Part shown: positions 18,524 to 27,162 of the stretch, in pieces | How positions within the stretch are numbered: position 1 is the stretch's first letter | Layout: each line of letters starts with the position of its first letter | Source of the DNA: Cryomorphaceae bacterium | Lineage (GTDB): Bacteria; Bacteroidota; Bacteroidia; Flavobacteriales; BACL11 | NCBI GenBank assembly: GCA_949511925.1 | Contig: CATEYX010000039.1 | Span: 1-45,134 of the forward strand | Reading direction: 5' to 3' | Length of the DNA: 45,134 nt | The notes under the pieces: generated by a model | What the model was told of the DNA's origin: nothing | The model's database searches: none | Seen by the model: only the letters and a program-made list of their open reading frames with translations | Position numbers and translations under genes: made by a program

Positions 18524-19781
18524 AAAATACTTAAACCTTCTTTTTACACTATTGATTACAATAGCTGTACAGGCACAGAAACCTACCCTATTTATGGGAG
18601 CAACTGCCCATTTAGGAAATGGAACTAAAATTGAAAATGCTGCTATTAGTATGTTAAATGGTAAAATTGATATGGTTGCTGACGCAACAAGGATCCGTAT
18701 TGATCCAAGTGCTTTTGATACCATTTATCGTGTACACGGAAAGCATCTGTATCCTGCATTTATTGTCCCTAACACAACTTTAGGAATTACTGAAATTGAT
18801 GCTGTTCGTGCCTCAAATGATTACCAAGAAACAGGATCAATAAATCCTAATGTCCGCACCCTTATCGCTTATAATACTGATTCCAAAATAGCTAAGACAG
18901 TAAGAAGTAATGGTGTACTTATTGCTCAAGTAACACCTAGAGGAGGTACTATTTCCGGACAATCTTCAGTAATGCATTTAGCAGGTTGGAATTGGGAAGA
19001 TGCGGCTTTAAGAACAGATGATGGAATACACTTAAACTGGCCTTCATCCTACTACCAAAGTGGTTGGTGGGCAGAACCTGGAACTAATAAAGAAAATGAG
19101 AAATATAACGAGAGTATTACTAAATTAAAAAGATTTTTCAAAAAAGCAAATTCTTATGCTAAATCCTCTAGTTTAATGGACTTAAGAATGGAAAGCATGA
19201 AAGGATTATTTAACGGAAATAAGACACTTTATATACATGCAAATAATGCAAGCGATATGTTGGATGTCATTTCGTTTATGAATGAATTTTCTATTACTAA
19301 AACAGTAATTGTTGGGGCTGAAGATGCACTTAAAATTGTGGATGAATTGAAAGAAAATAACATATCTCTTATCCTTAACAGAGTGCATAGGCTTCCAAGT
19401 AAAGTGGGCAGCCCAGTAGACGAACCATTTATGCAAGCGGCAAAATTACAAGAATCCGGAATTTTATTCTGCCTAAGTTATGCAGGGGAGATGGAGGCAA
19501 TGGGAGCTAGAAACCTCCCTTTTAGTGCAGGAACTGCTGTAGCTCACGGATTAGATTATGAAAAAGCAATTAGTAGCATTACTTTAAACACTGCCCAAAT
19601 TCTTGGCATAGATGAGTACTGTGGTTCTATTGAAAAAGGAAAGGATGCCACTTTTTTTATTTCTAGTGGGGACGCTTTAGATATGCGCACAAATAACGTA
19701 GAAAAAGCATATATACAAGGAGTTGCTATTGATTTAAACAACCATCAAAAAGAGCTTTTTAACAAATACAAAAACCGATAG
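18516..19781 (+). CDS. Amidohydrolase-like secreted protein, metal ligands apparently missing
   Basis: 'LYPAFIVPNTTLGITE' in the position of PGxIDxHxH; C-terminal 'ITLNTAQILGIDEYCGSIEKGKDATFFI'; own signal peptide; overlaps upstream stop (ATG at 18513 or 18516). Confidence 0.8.
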   Translation: MNKKYLNLLFTLLITIAVQAQKPTLFMGATAHLGNGTKIENAAISMLNGKIDMVADATRIRIDPSAFDTIYRVHGKHLYPAFIVPNTTLGITEIDAVRASNDYQETGSINPNVRTLIAYNTDSKIAKTVRSNGVLIAQVTPRGGTISGQSSVMHLAGWNWEDAALRTDDGIHLNWPSSYYQSGWWAEPGTNKENEKYNESITKLKRFFKKANSYAKSSSLMDLRMESMKGLFNGNKTLYIHANNASDMLDVISFMNEFSITKTVIVGAEDALKIVDELKENNISLILNRVHRLPSKVGSPVDEPFMQAAKLQESGILFCLSYAGEMEAMGARNLPFSAGTAVAHGLDYEKAISSITLNTAQILGIDEYCGSIEKGKDATFFISSGDALDMRTNNVEKAYIQGVAIDLNNHQKELFNKYKNR

Positions 19782-19792
19782 TTTGTTTTTTC

Positions 19793-19800
19793 TATATTTG
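19793..19800 (+). promoter_or_regulatory. -7 element TATATTTG upstream of lipoprotein gene
   Basis: Matches TAnnTTTG, 15 nt before ATG 19816. Confidence 0.5.
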
Positions 19801-19815
19801 GAGAAAAGAATTATC

Positions 19816-20376
19816 ATGAAAAGAATACTACTTGTACTTTCGTTAACTACTTTAATCTTTGCTTGCAAAAAGGAAGACGGCAAACCAAACACAACTACCA
19901 ACATTGAAGGTTGTACAGATTCTTCTGCAACAAACTTCCTTTCAACAGCAACTGTTGATGACGGATCATGTGAGTATCCTCCTTCTGAATTAAAATTAAC
20001 TAGAATTACAGTGAATTCAATGCCTATGACTAATAATGGGTCTGATTGGGATATTGGTATATTGGGAGCAGAAAATCCAGATGTTTTCTACGTTCTAAAA
20101 CAAGGAAATGGAGATATCTCTTCATCAAACTCTAAAGATAATATAGAGTCATTTCCAATATTATTTACAGAAAACCTTCCTTATACGATAAATAATCTAT
20201 CACAAGAATATACTATAGAGCTTTATGATAGCGATCAGATTGCTGGATTAGGAGAGAATGAATTTATTGGATCCTGTAGATTTACACCAAATGAGTATAT
20301 TACCATTGAAGGTGATGAAATTAATATTATTAATAGTGGTGTAGATATGACGTTAGATGTTGAATGGCTTCAATAA
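19816..20376 (+). CDS. Predicted lipoprotein with C2-like domain
   Basis: Lipobox 'LIFAC|KK'; 'GCTDSSATNFLSTATVDDGSCEYPP' motif typical of Bacteroidota surface proteins; 'YTIELYDSDQIAGLGENEFIGSCRF' C2-like. Confidence 0.7.
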   Translation: MKRILLVLSLTTLIFACKKEDGKPNTTTNIEGCTDSSATNFLSTATVDDGSCEYPPSELKLTRITVNSMPMTNNGSDWDIGILGAENPDVFYVLKQGNGDISSSNSKDNIESFPILFTENLPYTINNLSQEYTIELYDSDQIAGLGENEFIGSCRFTPNEYITIEGDEINIINSGVDMTLDVEWLQ

Positions 20377-20381
20377 GACAA

Positions 20382-20804
20382 TTACTTCTCCCAAATCAAC
20401 TTCTTACCAAAACCTAATTTATTGTGGGTCATTTTTATAAAATTGAGAGGCATGACCCAAAGATGTAATTCCATATTAGCAGCATAAGAAAAAGCTTTAA
20501 TGTATTGTTCTTTCGCAATTTTTAAGCGCTCTCCCTTCAATTCTTCTATAGTACCTAGTAATTGAACACCTTGTATTTTGCTAACATTTTTAGTTTCTAA
20601 AGCGACACTTCCTGCAACATTAGTATTCGTAATAAAATCTTGAGCATGCTTGGTTTTTGTTTCGGTAGAAAAAATAAGCTGATTGCTCACTTGATCATAC
20701 ACATAAAAGAGATTGCAGCAATAAGGCTTGTCATTTTGGCTAGTTGCCAAAGTCAGTAAATGATGTTCATTTAAAAAATGAATAATTTGCTGATCAATCT
20801 GCAT
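20382..20804 (-). CDS. Pyridoxamine 5'-phosphate oxidase-like FMN-binding protein (YhbP-like)
   Basis: 'LTLATSQNDKPYCCNLFYVYDQVSNQLIFSTETKTKHAQDF'. Confidence 0.75.
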   Translation of the reverse strand: MQIDQQIIHFLNEHHLLTLATSQNDKPYCCNLFYVYDQVSNQLIFSTETKTKHAQDFITNTNVAGSVALETKNVSKIQGVQLLGTIEELKGERLKIAKEQYIKAFSYAANMELHLWVMPLNFIKMTHNKLGFGKKLIWEK

Positions 20805-20806
20805 TA

Positions 20807-21775
20807 TTAATATCCTATATTTTTTCTAACTCTTAAAAGCACTTCTTTAGCAATAATTCTTGCCTGGACTGCACCTTTCTCCAATTCTTTATCAATTATG
20901 GTTTTGTTTTCCATCAAGTAATTAAATTTTTCTCTCTCTGTAAAATAGGTGTCACAAATCAATTCAAAAAGCTCTTGCTTAGCATGCCCATATCCATAGT
21001 TTCCAGCCGCATATTTCTCAAATAAAGCATTTGCTTGTTCTTCTGTTGAAAGCAATTTGTATATTTTATAAATATTACAAACATCCGCATCTTTCTTATC
21101 TTTCATAGGAGTGGAATCGGTTTTAATACCCATTATTTGCTTTCTAAGATTTTTATCCGAAAGAAAAATATCAATAAAATTATTATAGGATTTACTCATT
21201 TTTTGACCATCAGTTCCCGGTACAATCATCACCCTTTCATCTACTTTAGTTTCAGGCAAAACAAAGGAGTTAGGGTATTTATGATTAAACCTTGAAGCAA
21301 TATCTCTTGTGATTTCTAGGTGCTGAACCTGATCCTTTCCTACTGGAACAATATTTGCATCATATAATAAAATATCAGCTGCCATAAGAACTGGATAAAT
21401 AAACAGGCCTGCATTTACCTCCGAAATTTTATCTGATTTATCTTTAAAAGAATGAGCCAATTGTAGTCTTTGGAAAGGAGAAAAACAATTTAAATACCAA
21501 GTTAATTCACACACTTGAGTTACATCTGATTGTCTATAAAAAATATTTCTTTCAGTATCAAAACCAAAAGCCAGCCAAGCTGCTGCAGTCGCATAAGTAT
21601 TTTCCCTCAACTGTTCCGCATCACGAATAGTTGTAAAAGAGTGTAAATCAGCTATAAAAAATAAGCTTTCATTTTTCTTGTTTTTTGACAGTTCAATAGC
21701 CGGAATGATGGCTCCTAATAAGTTTCCTAGATGTGGCGTACCTGTGCTTTGTATTCCTGTTAATATTCTTGCCAT
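20807..21775 (-). CDS. trpS: Tryptophanyl-tRNA synthetase
   Basis: 'GIQSTGTPHLGNLLGAI', 'GTDGQKMSKSYNN' class I motifs. Confidence 0.97.
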   Translation of the reverse strand: MARILTGIQSTGTPHLGNLLGAIIPAIELSKNKKNESLFFIADLHSFTTIRDAEQLRENTYATAAAWLAFGFDTERNIFYRQSDVTQVCELTWYLNCFSPFQRLQLAHSFKDKSDKISEVNAGLFIYPVLMAADILLYDANIVPVGKDQVQHLEITRDIASRFNHKYPNSFVLPETKVDERVMIVPGTDGQKMSKSYNNFIDIFLSDKNLRKQIMGIKTDSTPMKDKKDADVCNIYKIYKLLSTEEQANALFEKYAAGNYGYGHAKQELFELICDTYFTEREKFNYLMENKTIIDKELEKGAVQARIIAKEVLLRVRKNIGY

Positions 21776-21788
21776 TCTATTTTAAAAT

Positions 21789-21821
21789 TTTGATGTTGTA
21801 AAAATAGGATTTTTATCTTTG
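21789..21821 (+). promoter_or_regulatory. Promoter TTTG-N21-TATCTTTG for plsC; -7 ends 4 nt before ATG 21826
   Basis: Matches both -33 TTTG and -7 TAnnTTTG of Bacteroidota promoters. Confidence 0.65.
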
Positions 21822-21825
21822 CAAT

Positions 21826-22563
21826 ATGAAATGGGTCGGCTATCTTTTAAGTTCAATATGGCGTTTATGGTTTTTACTAATGTTTATTTTAGTGTTTATT
21901 CTATTTATGCCTGCTCTGTTTTTCTTTACTGCAATAGTAAAAAATGAAATTATAGTAGCTAAAATTGCCCGCTATTGGTCAAAATTAACAATATATCTTT
22001 CCTTCATTTTCCCTAAAGTAGAGTGGGAAGAAAAACTATCCAAAAAGGAACAATATATATTCTGCCCTAATCATGTTTCCACTTTAGATATCCCTTTTAT
22101 TTTAGCTGTACTGCCCATGCCCTTACAATACATTGGAAAAGCTGAAATAGCAAAAATTCCTTTGTTTGGCTACTTCTTTAAAAACAATTCTGTTATTGTC
22201 GATAGAGCAAACAGAAGAAACGCGTATAGTGCATTCCTAAAAGCAGGAGAAAAATTGAAAATGGGGATTAACATGTGTATCTTTCCAGAAGGAGGGATAC
22301 CAAAATCAGATATTTTTCTAAAGAAATTTAAGAACGGTCCTTTTCGTTTAGCATTGGATAAAAATATAAAAATAGTGCCTATAACTATGCCAGACAGTAA
22401 AAATATGTTTCCAGAGCAATACTTTAAAGGTAGGCCTGGAATAGTCCGTATTAAAATCCATAAGGCTATTGCTCCAAATAGCTTAAAAGAAAAAAGCATA
22501 GAAAATTTTAATCTTTCGGTTTACAATACTATTTTTGAACAATTAAAAAATTATGAGCAATAA
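21826..22563 (+). CDS. plsC: 1-acyl-sn-glycerol-3-phosphate acyltransferase
   Basis: 'NHVSTLDIPF' HX4D motif, 'FPEGGIPKS'. Confidence 0.9.
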   Translation: MKWVGYLLSSIWRLWFLLMFILVFILFMPALFFFTAIVKNEIIVAKIARYWSKLTIYLSFIFPKVEWEEKLSKKEQYIFCPNHVSTLDIPFILAVLPMPLQYIGKAEIAKIPLFGYFFKNNSVIVDRANRRNAYSAFLKAGEKLKMGINMCIFPEGGIPKSDIFLKKFKNGPFRLALDKNIKIVPITMPDSKNMFPEQYFKGRPGIVRIKIHKAIAPNSLKEKSIENFNLSVYNTIFEQLKNYEQ

Positions 22564-22855
22564 CATTACCATTGACGATAAATTAGTAGCAGATTTATCA
22601 CGCCTAGCAAAACTTAAATTTGATGCTTCAAAAGCTGGAAAAATGAAAAGTGACCTAGATAAGATTATTGGTTTTGTGGATAAATTATCTGAGATAGAGA
22701 CTGAAGGAGTTGAACCCTTAATTTACTTAAGTGAAGAAGTAAATGTATTAAGAATAGATGAAATAAAACATGAAGTTTCTCAAGAAAATGCACTTAAAAA
22801 TGCACCACAAAAAGATTCTGACTATTTTAAAGTACCTACGGTTTTAAGAAAGTAA
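22553..22855 (+). CDS. gatC: Asp-tRNA(Asn)/Glu-tRNA(Gln) amidotransferase subunit C
   Basis: 'VADLSRLAKLKFD', 'KIIGFVDKLSEIETEGVEPLIY', 'APQKDSDYFKVPTVL'; overlaps plsC by 11 nt. Confidence 0.93.
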   Translation: MSNNITIDDKLVADLSRLAKLKFDASKAGKMKSDLDKIIGFVDKLSEIETEGVEPLIYLSEEVNVLRIDEIKHEVSQENALKNAPQKDSDYFKVPTVLRK

Positions 22856-22859
22856 TTAT

Positions 22860-22886
22860 AGCTTAAACCAATTTTTAGCTTTTTTA
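22860..22886 (+). terminator. Possible weak terminator of plsC-gatC
   Basis: AGCTTAAACCAATTTTTAGCTTTTTTA: imperfect AT-rich stem followed by T tract. Confidence 0.4.
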
Positions 22887-23780
22887 TTCTTGAGACAAAC
22901 TTACGCCATTTTCACATATTTCCAATATAGAATTTATCCCTAAAATTAAGCACCTGTTATCAGCTAAATGTCCTGCAGGAAATCCAAAACAAATAGGGAA
23001 ATCATAACCCTTAGTATAATCTAAAATTATTTGTTCAGCTGTTTTCCCAAAAGGGATAGAATTATCATTCATGTCACTCATTCCCCCAATAATTAGACCT
23101 TTTAAGTTCCCAAATATTCCATTACGTTTTAAATTCATCATCATTCTATCAATATGATAAAGATACTCATCTAAATCTTCAATAAATAAAATCTTACCTA
23201 TCGTGTCAATATCCGATGAAGAACCTAATAATGAATAGAGAATAGAAAGATTTCCTCCTACAACATCACCCTCAATTTTTCCAAATTTATTAAGCGGATG
23301 CGCTTTACATTCAACATTATTTAAGTTACCAAAAAGAGCATTTTTTAATGACCACAAACTTTCATTAGTATTGCCTTCAAAATTGATGGGCATTGTAGCA
23401 TGTAAACTAGCCATTCCTAAATTATTCAAATGAGAATGCAATACAGTTGCATCACTATACCCAACAATCCATTTTGAGTTTTTTTTCAAATTTGTAAAAT
23501 TGATAGCATCAATTATCTGAACAGTACCATAACCTCCCCTAGCACATAAAATTGCTTTAATACTATTGTCATCAATCATGATTTGCAAGTCATTAGTTCT
23601 TTGATCAACTGTTCCTGAGAATTGATCGTCTTCTTGAAATAAATTAGCACCCAAAACAACTTTCAACCCCCAACTTTCAAGCGTTTTTATGGGAGGCTTT
23701 AATTCTTCTATAGTAATTTTACGGGCAGTAGAAATAATACCAATTTTATCACCAACCACTAATTTTTCAGGAATTATCAT
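22884..23780 (-). CDS. ldcA: LD-carboxypeptidase (muramoyltetrapeptide carboxypeptidase)
   Basis: 'LCARGGYGTVQIID', 'IVGYSDATVLH', 'GNLSILYSLLGS', 'GFPAGH'. Confidence 0.92.
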   Translation of the reverse strand: MIIPEKLVVGDKIGIISTARKITIEELKPPIKTLESWGLKVVLGANLFQEDDQFSGTVDQRTNDLQIMIDDNSIKAILCARGGYGTVQIIDAINFTNLKKNSKWIVGYSDATVLHSHLNNLGMASLHATMPINFEGNTNESLWSLKNALFGNLNNVECKAHPLNKFGKIEGDVVGGNLSILYSLLGSSSDIDTIGKILFIEDLDEYLYHIDRMMMNLKRNGIFGNLKGLIIGGMSDMNDNSIPFGKTAEQIILDYTKGYDFPICFGFPAGHLADNRCLILGINSILEICENGVSLSQE

Positions 23781-23868
23781 TTTTATTATTTTACTTTGTT
23801 ATTGTTAGTTTCAGATCTAGTATCTAAAAGCGTATCGGTCTTGTGTCTATTTTCTAATAACTAAAACT

Positions 23869-23876
23869 TATCTTTG
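23869..23876 (+). promoter_or_regulatory. -7 element TATCTTTG for metG
   Basis: Matches TAnnTTTG, 24 nt before ATG 23901. Confidence 0.55.
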
Positions 23877-23900
23877 CGAAAATAATTTTTTCTGAGAGAA

Positions 23901-25598
23901 ATGAGTATAAAAAGATACACAGTTACATCCGCACTACCTTACGCTAATGGACCATTACATATTGGACACATAGCGGGAGCCTACTTACCAGCCGATATTT
24001 ATGTTAGATATTTAAAAGGAAAAGGCCATGATGTTGCTTTTGTTTGCGGGTCAGACGAGCATGGTGCTGCCATTACTTTGCGCGCTAAAAAGGATGGAGT
24101 GCCACCACAGGAAATTGTAGACAAATACCACAATATCAATAAAAAAGCATTTTCTGATTTTGGTATTGACTTTAGTATTTACCATAGAACTTCTGATAAA
24201 TTACATCATGAGACTGCTCAGGATTTTTTCAAAACATTAGAAGAAAAAAATGTGTTCACTAAAAAAACAGCTGAACAATTTTATGATGAAGAAAATAATC
24301 AGTTCTTAGCGGATAGATACATAAGTGGCGAATGCCCTAAATGTAATGCTGATGGAGCTTATGGTGATCAATGTGAAAAATGTGGTTCAGCACTTAGCCC
24401 TGAAGAATTGATAAATCCAACCTCAACTTTAAGTGGCAAAACACCTATAAAAAAAGAAACTTCTCACTGGTATTTACCAATGCAAAAGCATGAAGAATGG
24501 TTAAAACCTTGGATAGAAAATGGCACCATTAATGGCAAAAACCATCATGACCCTAAAACTTGGAGAAGTCAAGTAATTGGTCAATGTAAATCATGGATTG
24601 ATGGAGGTTTACAAGCCCGTGCCATGACGCGCGATTTAGATTGGGGAGTAAAAGTTCCCGTAAAAGATGCATATGGTAAAGTGCTTTATGTTTGGCTAGA
24701 TGCTCCTATTGGTTATATTTCGGCAACTAAACAATGGGCCGCAGACAATAATAAAAATTGGGAGGATTACTGGAAAAATGAGGAAACTGAATTGGTACAT
24801 TTTATTGGGAAAGACAATATCGTTTTCCACTGTATTATTTTTCCAATTATCTTAAAGGCGCACGAAGGGTATATTTTACCTACCAATGTGCCTGCAAATG
24901 AGTTTTTGAATTTGGAGGGGAAAAAACTTTCTACTTCACGTAATTGGGCAATTTGGTTGCATGAATATCTAGAAGATTTTAAAGAACAAGAAGATGCTCT
25001 GCGTTATGCATTATGCGCAACAGCTCCTGAAAGTAAAGACACTGATTTTACTTGGGCCGATTTTCAAGCAAGGAACAACAATGAATTGGTTGCTATATTT
25101 GGGAACTTCATTAATCGTGTAGTAGTTTTAACTAATAAATATTGGGAAGGAGTTGTCCCTAAATGTAATACTCTTGAAGCTTATGATGAGCAAGTGTTGG
25201 AGAAACTAAAAGCATTTCCTGATAAAATTAGTGCCTCAATTGAAAAATATCGTTTCCGTGAAGCGCTTGGCGAGCTGATGAACTTAGCTCGTCTAGGAAA
25301 TAAATATTTAGCAGACACTGAGCCATGGAAGTTGAAAAAGACTGACGAGAAAAGAACAGAAACTATTATGAATATTTCCATGCAAATTTCAGCTTCTCTA
25401 GCTGTATTATCTGAGCCTTTTATGCCCTTTTCATCCGAAAAATTAAAAGGATTATTGAACCTAGATAACGTGAATTGGAATGATGCTGGAGGAATTATTA
25501 TCAACGATAACCACAAAATAAATCCTGCAACTCATTTATTTAATAAAATTGAAGATGAACAAATTGAACAGCAATTAGAAAAACTTAAGCAACAATAA
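23901..25598 (+). CDS. metG: Methionyl-tRNA synthetase, lacking C-terminal tRNA-binding (EMAP-like) domain
   Basis: '[13 protein letters not shown]', zinc knuckle '[18 protein letters not shown]', '[12 protein letters not shown]'; stop after 565 aa. Confidence 0.95.
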   Translation: MSIKRYTVTSALPYANGPLHIGHIAGAYLPADIYVRYLKGKGHDVAFVCGSDEHGAAITLRAKKDGVPPQEIVDKYHNINKKAFSDFGIDFSIYHRTSDKLHHETAQDFFKTLEEKNVFTKKTAEQFYDEENNQFLADRYISGECPKCNADGAYGDQCEKCGSALSPEELINPTSTLSGKTPIKKETSHWYLPMQKHEEWLKPWIENGTINGKNHHDPKTWRSQVIGQCKSWIDGGLQARAMTRDLDWGVKVPVKDAYGKVLYVWLDAPIGYISATKQWAADNNKNWEDYWKNEETELVHFIGKDNIVFHCIIFPIILKAHEGYILPTNVPANEFLNLEGKKLSTSRNWAIWLHEYLEDFKEQEDALRYALCATAPESKDTDFTWADFQARNNNELVAIFGNFINRVVVLTNKYWEGVVPKCNTLEAYDEQVLEKLKAFPDKISASIEKYRFREALGELMNLARLGNKYLADTEPWKLKKTDEKRTETIMNISMQISASLAVLSEPFMPFSSEKLKGLLNLDNVNWNDAGGIIINDNHKINPATHLFNKIEDEQIEQQLEKLKQQ

Positions 25599-25648
25599 CT
25601 AATACTAGTACATAATAACCACTATATTAGCCATTTAAAGTATATTCC

Positions 25649-26788
25649 ATGAAACAATTAGCTACACTCATTATTTTAATTTCTATTAACTCTCTAATAT
25701 TTGCTCAATGCAATGGAAGGTACCAAACAGAAATTTTTAGTTCCGTAGCTGTTAACGAAGTAAACTACTCTGATGTTTATACTGACAATGAACATAAAAT
25801 GGATATATATACTGCAAATGGGGATACCGTAACAAACAGGCCTGTAATTTTGTATATGCATGGAGGCTCTTTTCTTGGTGGAAATAAATCAGAAATAGAC
25901 TGCGTAGACTTCTGTGAAAACTTTGCTAAAAAAGGATATGTAACGGCTAGCGCTAATTATCGCTTAGCCTTGGATCCTCAATCTTTTGCCTTATATCAAG
26001 AAGAACAATATACAACCGTATTGAAAGTAGTCTCTGACATAAAAGGTGCAATTAGATATTTTAGGAAAAGTATAGTAAATGGAAATCCTTATGGTATTGA
26101 TGGAAGTGCTATTTTTATTGGAGGCTACTCTGCTGGTGCTGTTGCTGCAATTCATTCATCCTATATTGACTCCATCTCTGATTTACCTATTTCTATAACA
26201 TATACAGATTTACTAACGGGACAAACTGTTGACTTTAATCCACAAGATCTTGTAAGTGCAATTGGCGGTAATTTAGAAGGAGATGCTGGTAATTATGGAT
26301 TTTCATCAGAAGTAAGTGGTGTTGTTAGTTTTGCTGGAGGGATAAATGATATAAACTGGATAGACATTAGTGATGAACCAATAGTAAGTTGCCAAGGAGA
26401 TGCAGATCAAACAGTTAATTACAACTGTGGCCCAGGATTAAATATTCCAACAGTATTCACTCTATGTGGAGCGGCTGAAATACATCCTAAGGCTAATATT
26501 GAAGGATTAACAAATGATTATTTAGTGTTTTCTGGAGAAGGACACGAATGGTGTAGCGCAGGAAATAGCAGTCCATTATTTTTACAAGCACTAGATTTCA
26601 CTAGTGCTTTCTTATTTCCTTTATTACCTTGTAATAATACCACATCAATTTCAGAAGAAAATACAAGAAATAAACAACTTATTCGCACTACTGATATTCT
26701 TGGAAGAAATGCTAACACAATAAACGATGGCCCTTTATTTTACATCTATGATGATGGTAGTGTTGAAAAGAGAATAATCCTAAATTAG
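25649..26788 (+). CDS. Secreted alpha/beta hydrolase (carboxylesterase-like) with C-terminal T9SS-type tail
   Basis: Signal peptide; 'YMHGGSFLGG', 'GGYSAGAVAAIH', 'GEGHEW'; C-terminus 'TTDILGRNANTINDGPLFYIYDDGSVEKRIILN'. Confidence 0.85.
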   Translation: MKQLATLIILISINSLIFAQCNGRYQTEIFSSVAVNEVNYSDVYTDNEHKMDIYTANGDTVTNRPVILYMHGGSFLGGNKSEIDCVDFCENFAKKGYVTASANYRLALDPQSFALYQEEQYTTVLKVVSDIKGAIRYFRKSIVNGNPYGIDGSAIFIGGYSAGAVAAIHSSYIDSISDLPISITYTDLLTGQTVDFNPQDLVSAIGGNLEGDAGNYGFSSEVSGVVSFAGGINDINWIDISDEPIVSCQGDADQTVNYNCGPGLNIPTVFTLCGAAEIHPKANIEGLTNDYLVFSGEGHEWCSAGNSSPLFLQALDFTSAFLFPLLPCNNTTSISEENTRNKQLIRTTDILGRNANTINDGPLFYIYDDGSVEKRIILN

Positions 26789-27139
26789 TTGGAAAAACAC
26801 AATAAACTAGGAAAAGAAGGGGAGCTTATTGCGTTTATGGTTTTGCAAAGAGATGGGTTTACAATTCTAGAAACAAATTGGCGTTTTCAAAAAGCTAAAA
26901 TTGATATTATTGCTAGAAAAGATGGTTTTCTTATTTTTACAGAGGTAAAAACTAGAGGGAGTAAGAAATTTGGAAAACCATCAGACGCTATCGATAAAAA
27001 GAAAATAGCACTTTATAAAGATGCTGTTGAAGGCTATTTAGAGCAACACCCAAGTGAAGATGAAATCAGATTTGATGTAGTCAATATTATCATTGGGAAA
27101 GATGAAACCCAAATAGAACATATCCCCAATGCTTTTTAA
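26789..27139 (+). CDS. yraN: YraN family (UPF0102) endonuclease-like protein, TTG start
   Basis: 'LGKEGELIAFMVLQRDGFTILETNWRFQKAKIDIIARKDGFLIFTEVKTR'; TTG directly follows the upstream stop TAG. Confidence 0.9.
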   Translation: MEKHNKLGKEGELIAFMVLQRDGFTILETNWRFQKAKIDIIARKDGFLIFTEVKTRGSKKFGKPSDAIDKKKIALYKDAVEGYLEQHPSEDEIRFDVVNIIIGKDETQIEHIPNAF

Positions 27140-27140
27140 G

Positions 27141-27148
27141 TATATTTG
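27141..27148 (+). promoter_or_regulatory. -7 element TATATTTG for the S4/pseudouridine-synthase-like gene
   Basis: Matches TAnnTTTG, 14 nt before ATG 27163. Confidence 0.5.
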
Positions 27149-27162
27149 CAAAAATTTTCAAG

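Noticed and set aside
12594-19741. Antisense ORFs inside the ABC exporter, hflX and amidohydrolase genes (e.g. 13404-13754, 14380-14631, 17068-17475, 19206-19436)
   Set aside because: Antisense to conserved domains, with no protein family signal or convincing promoter.
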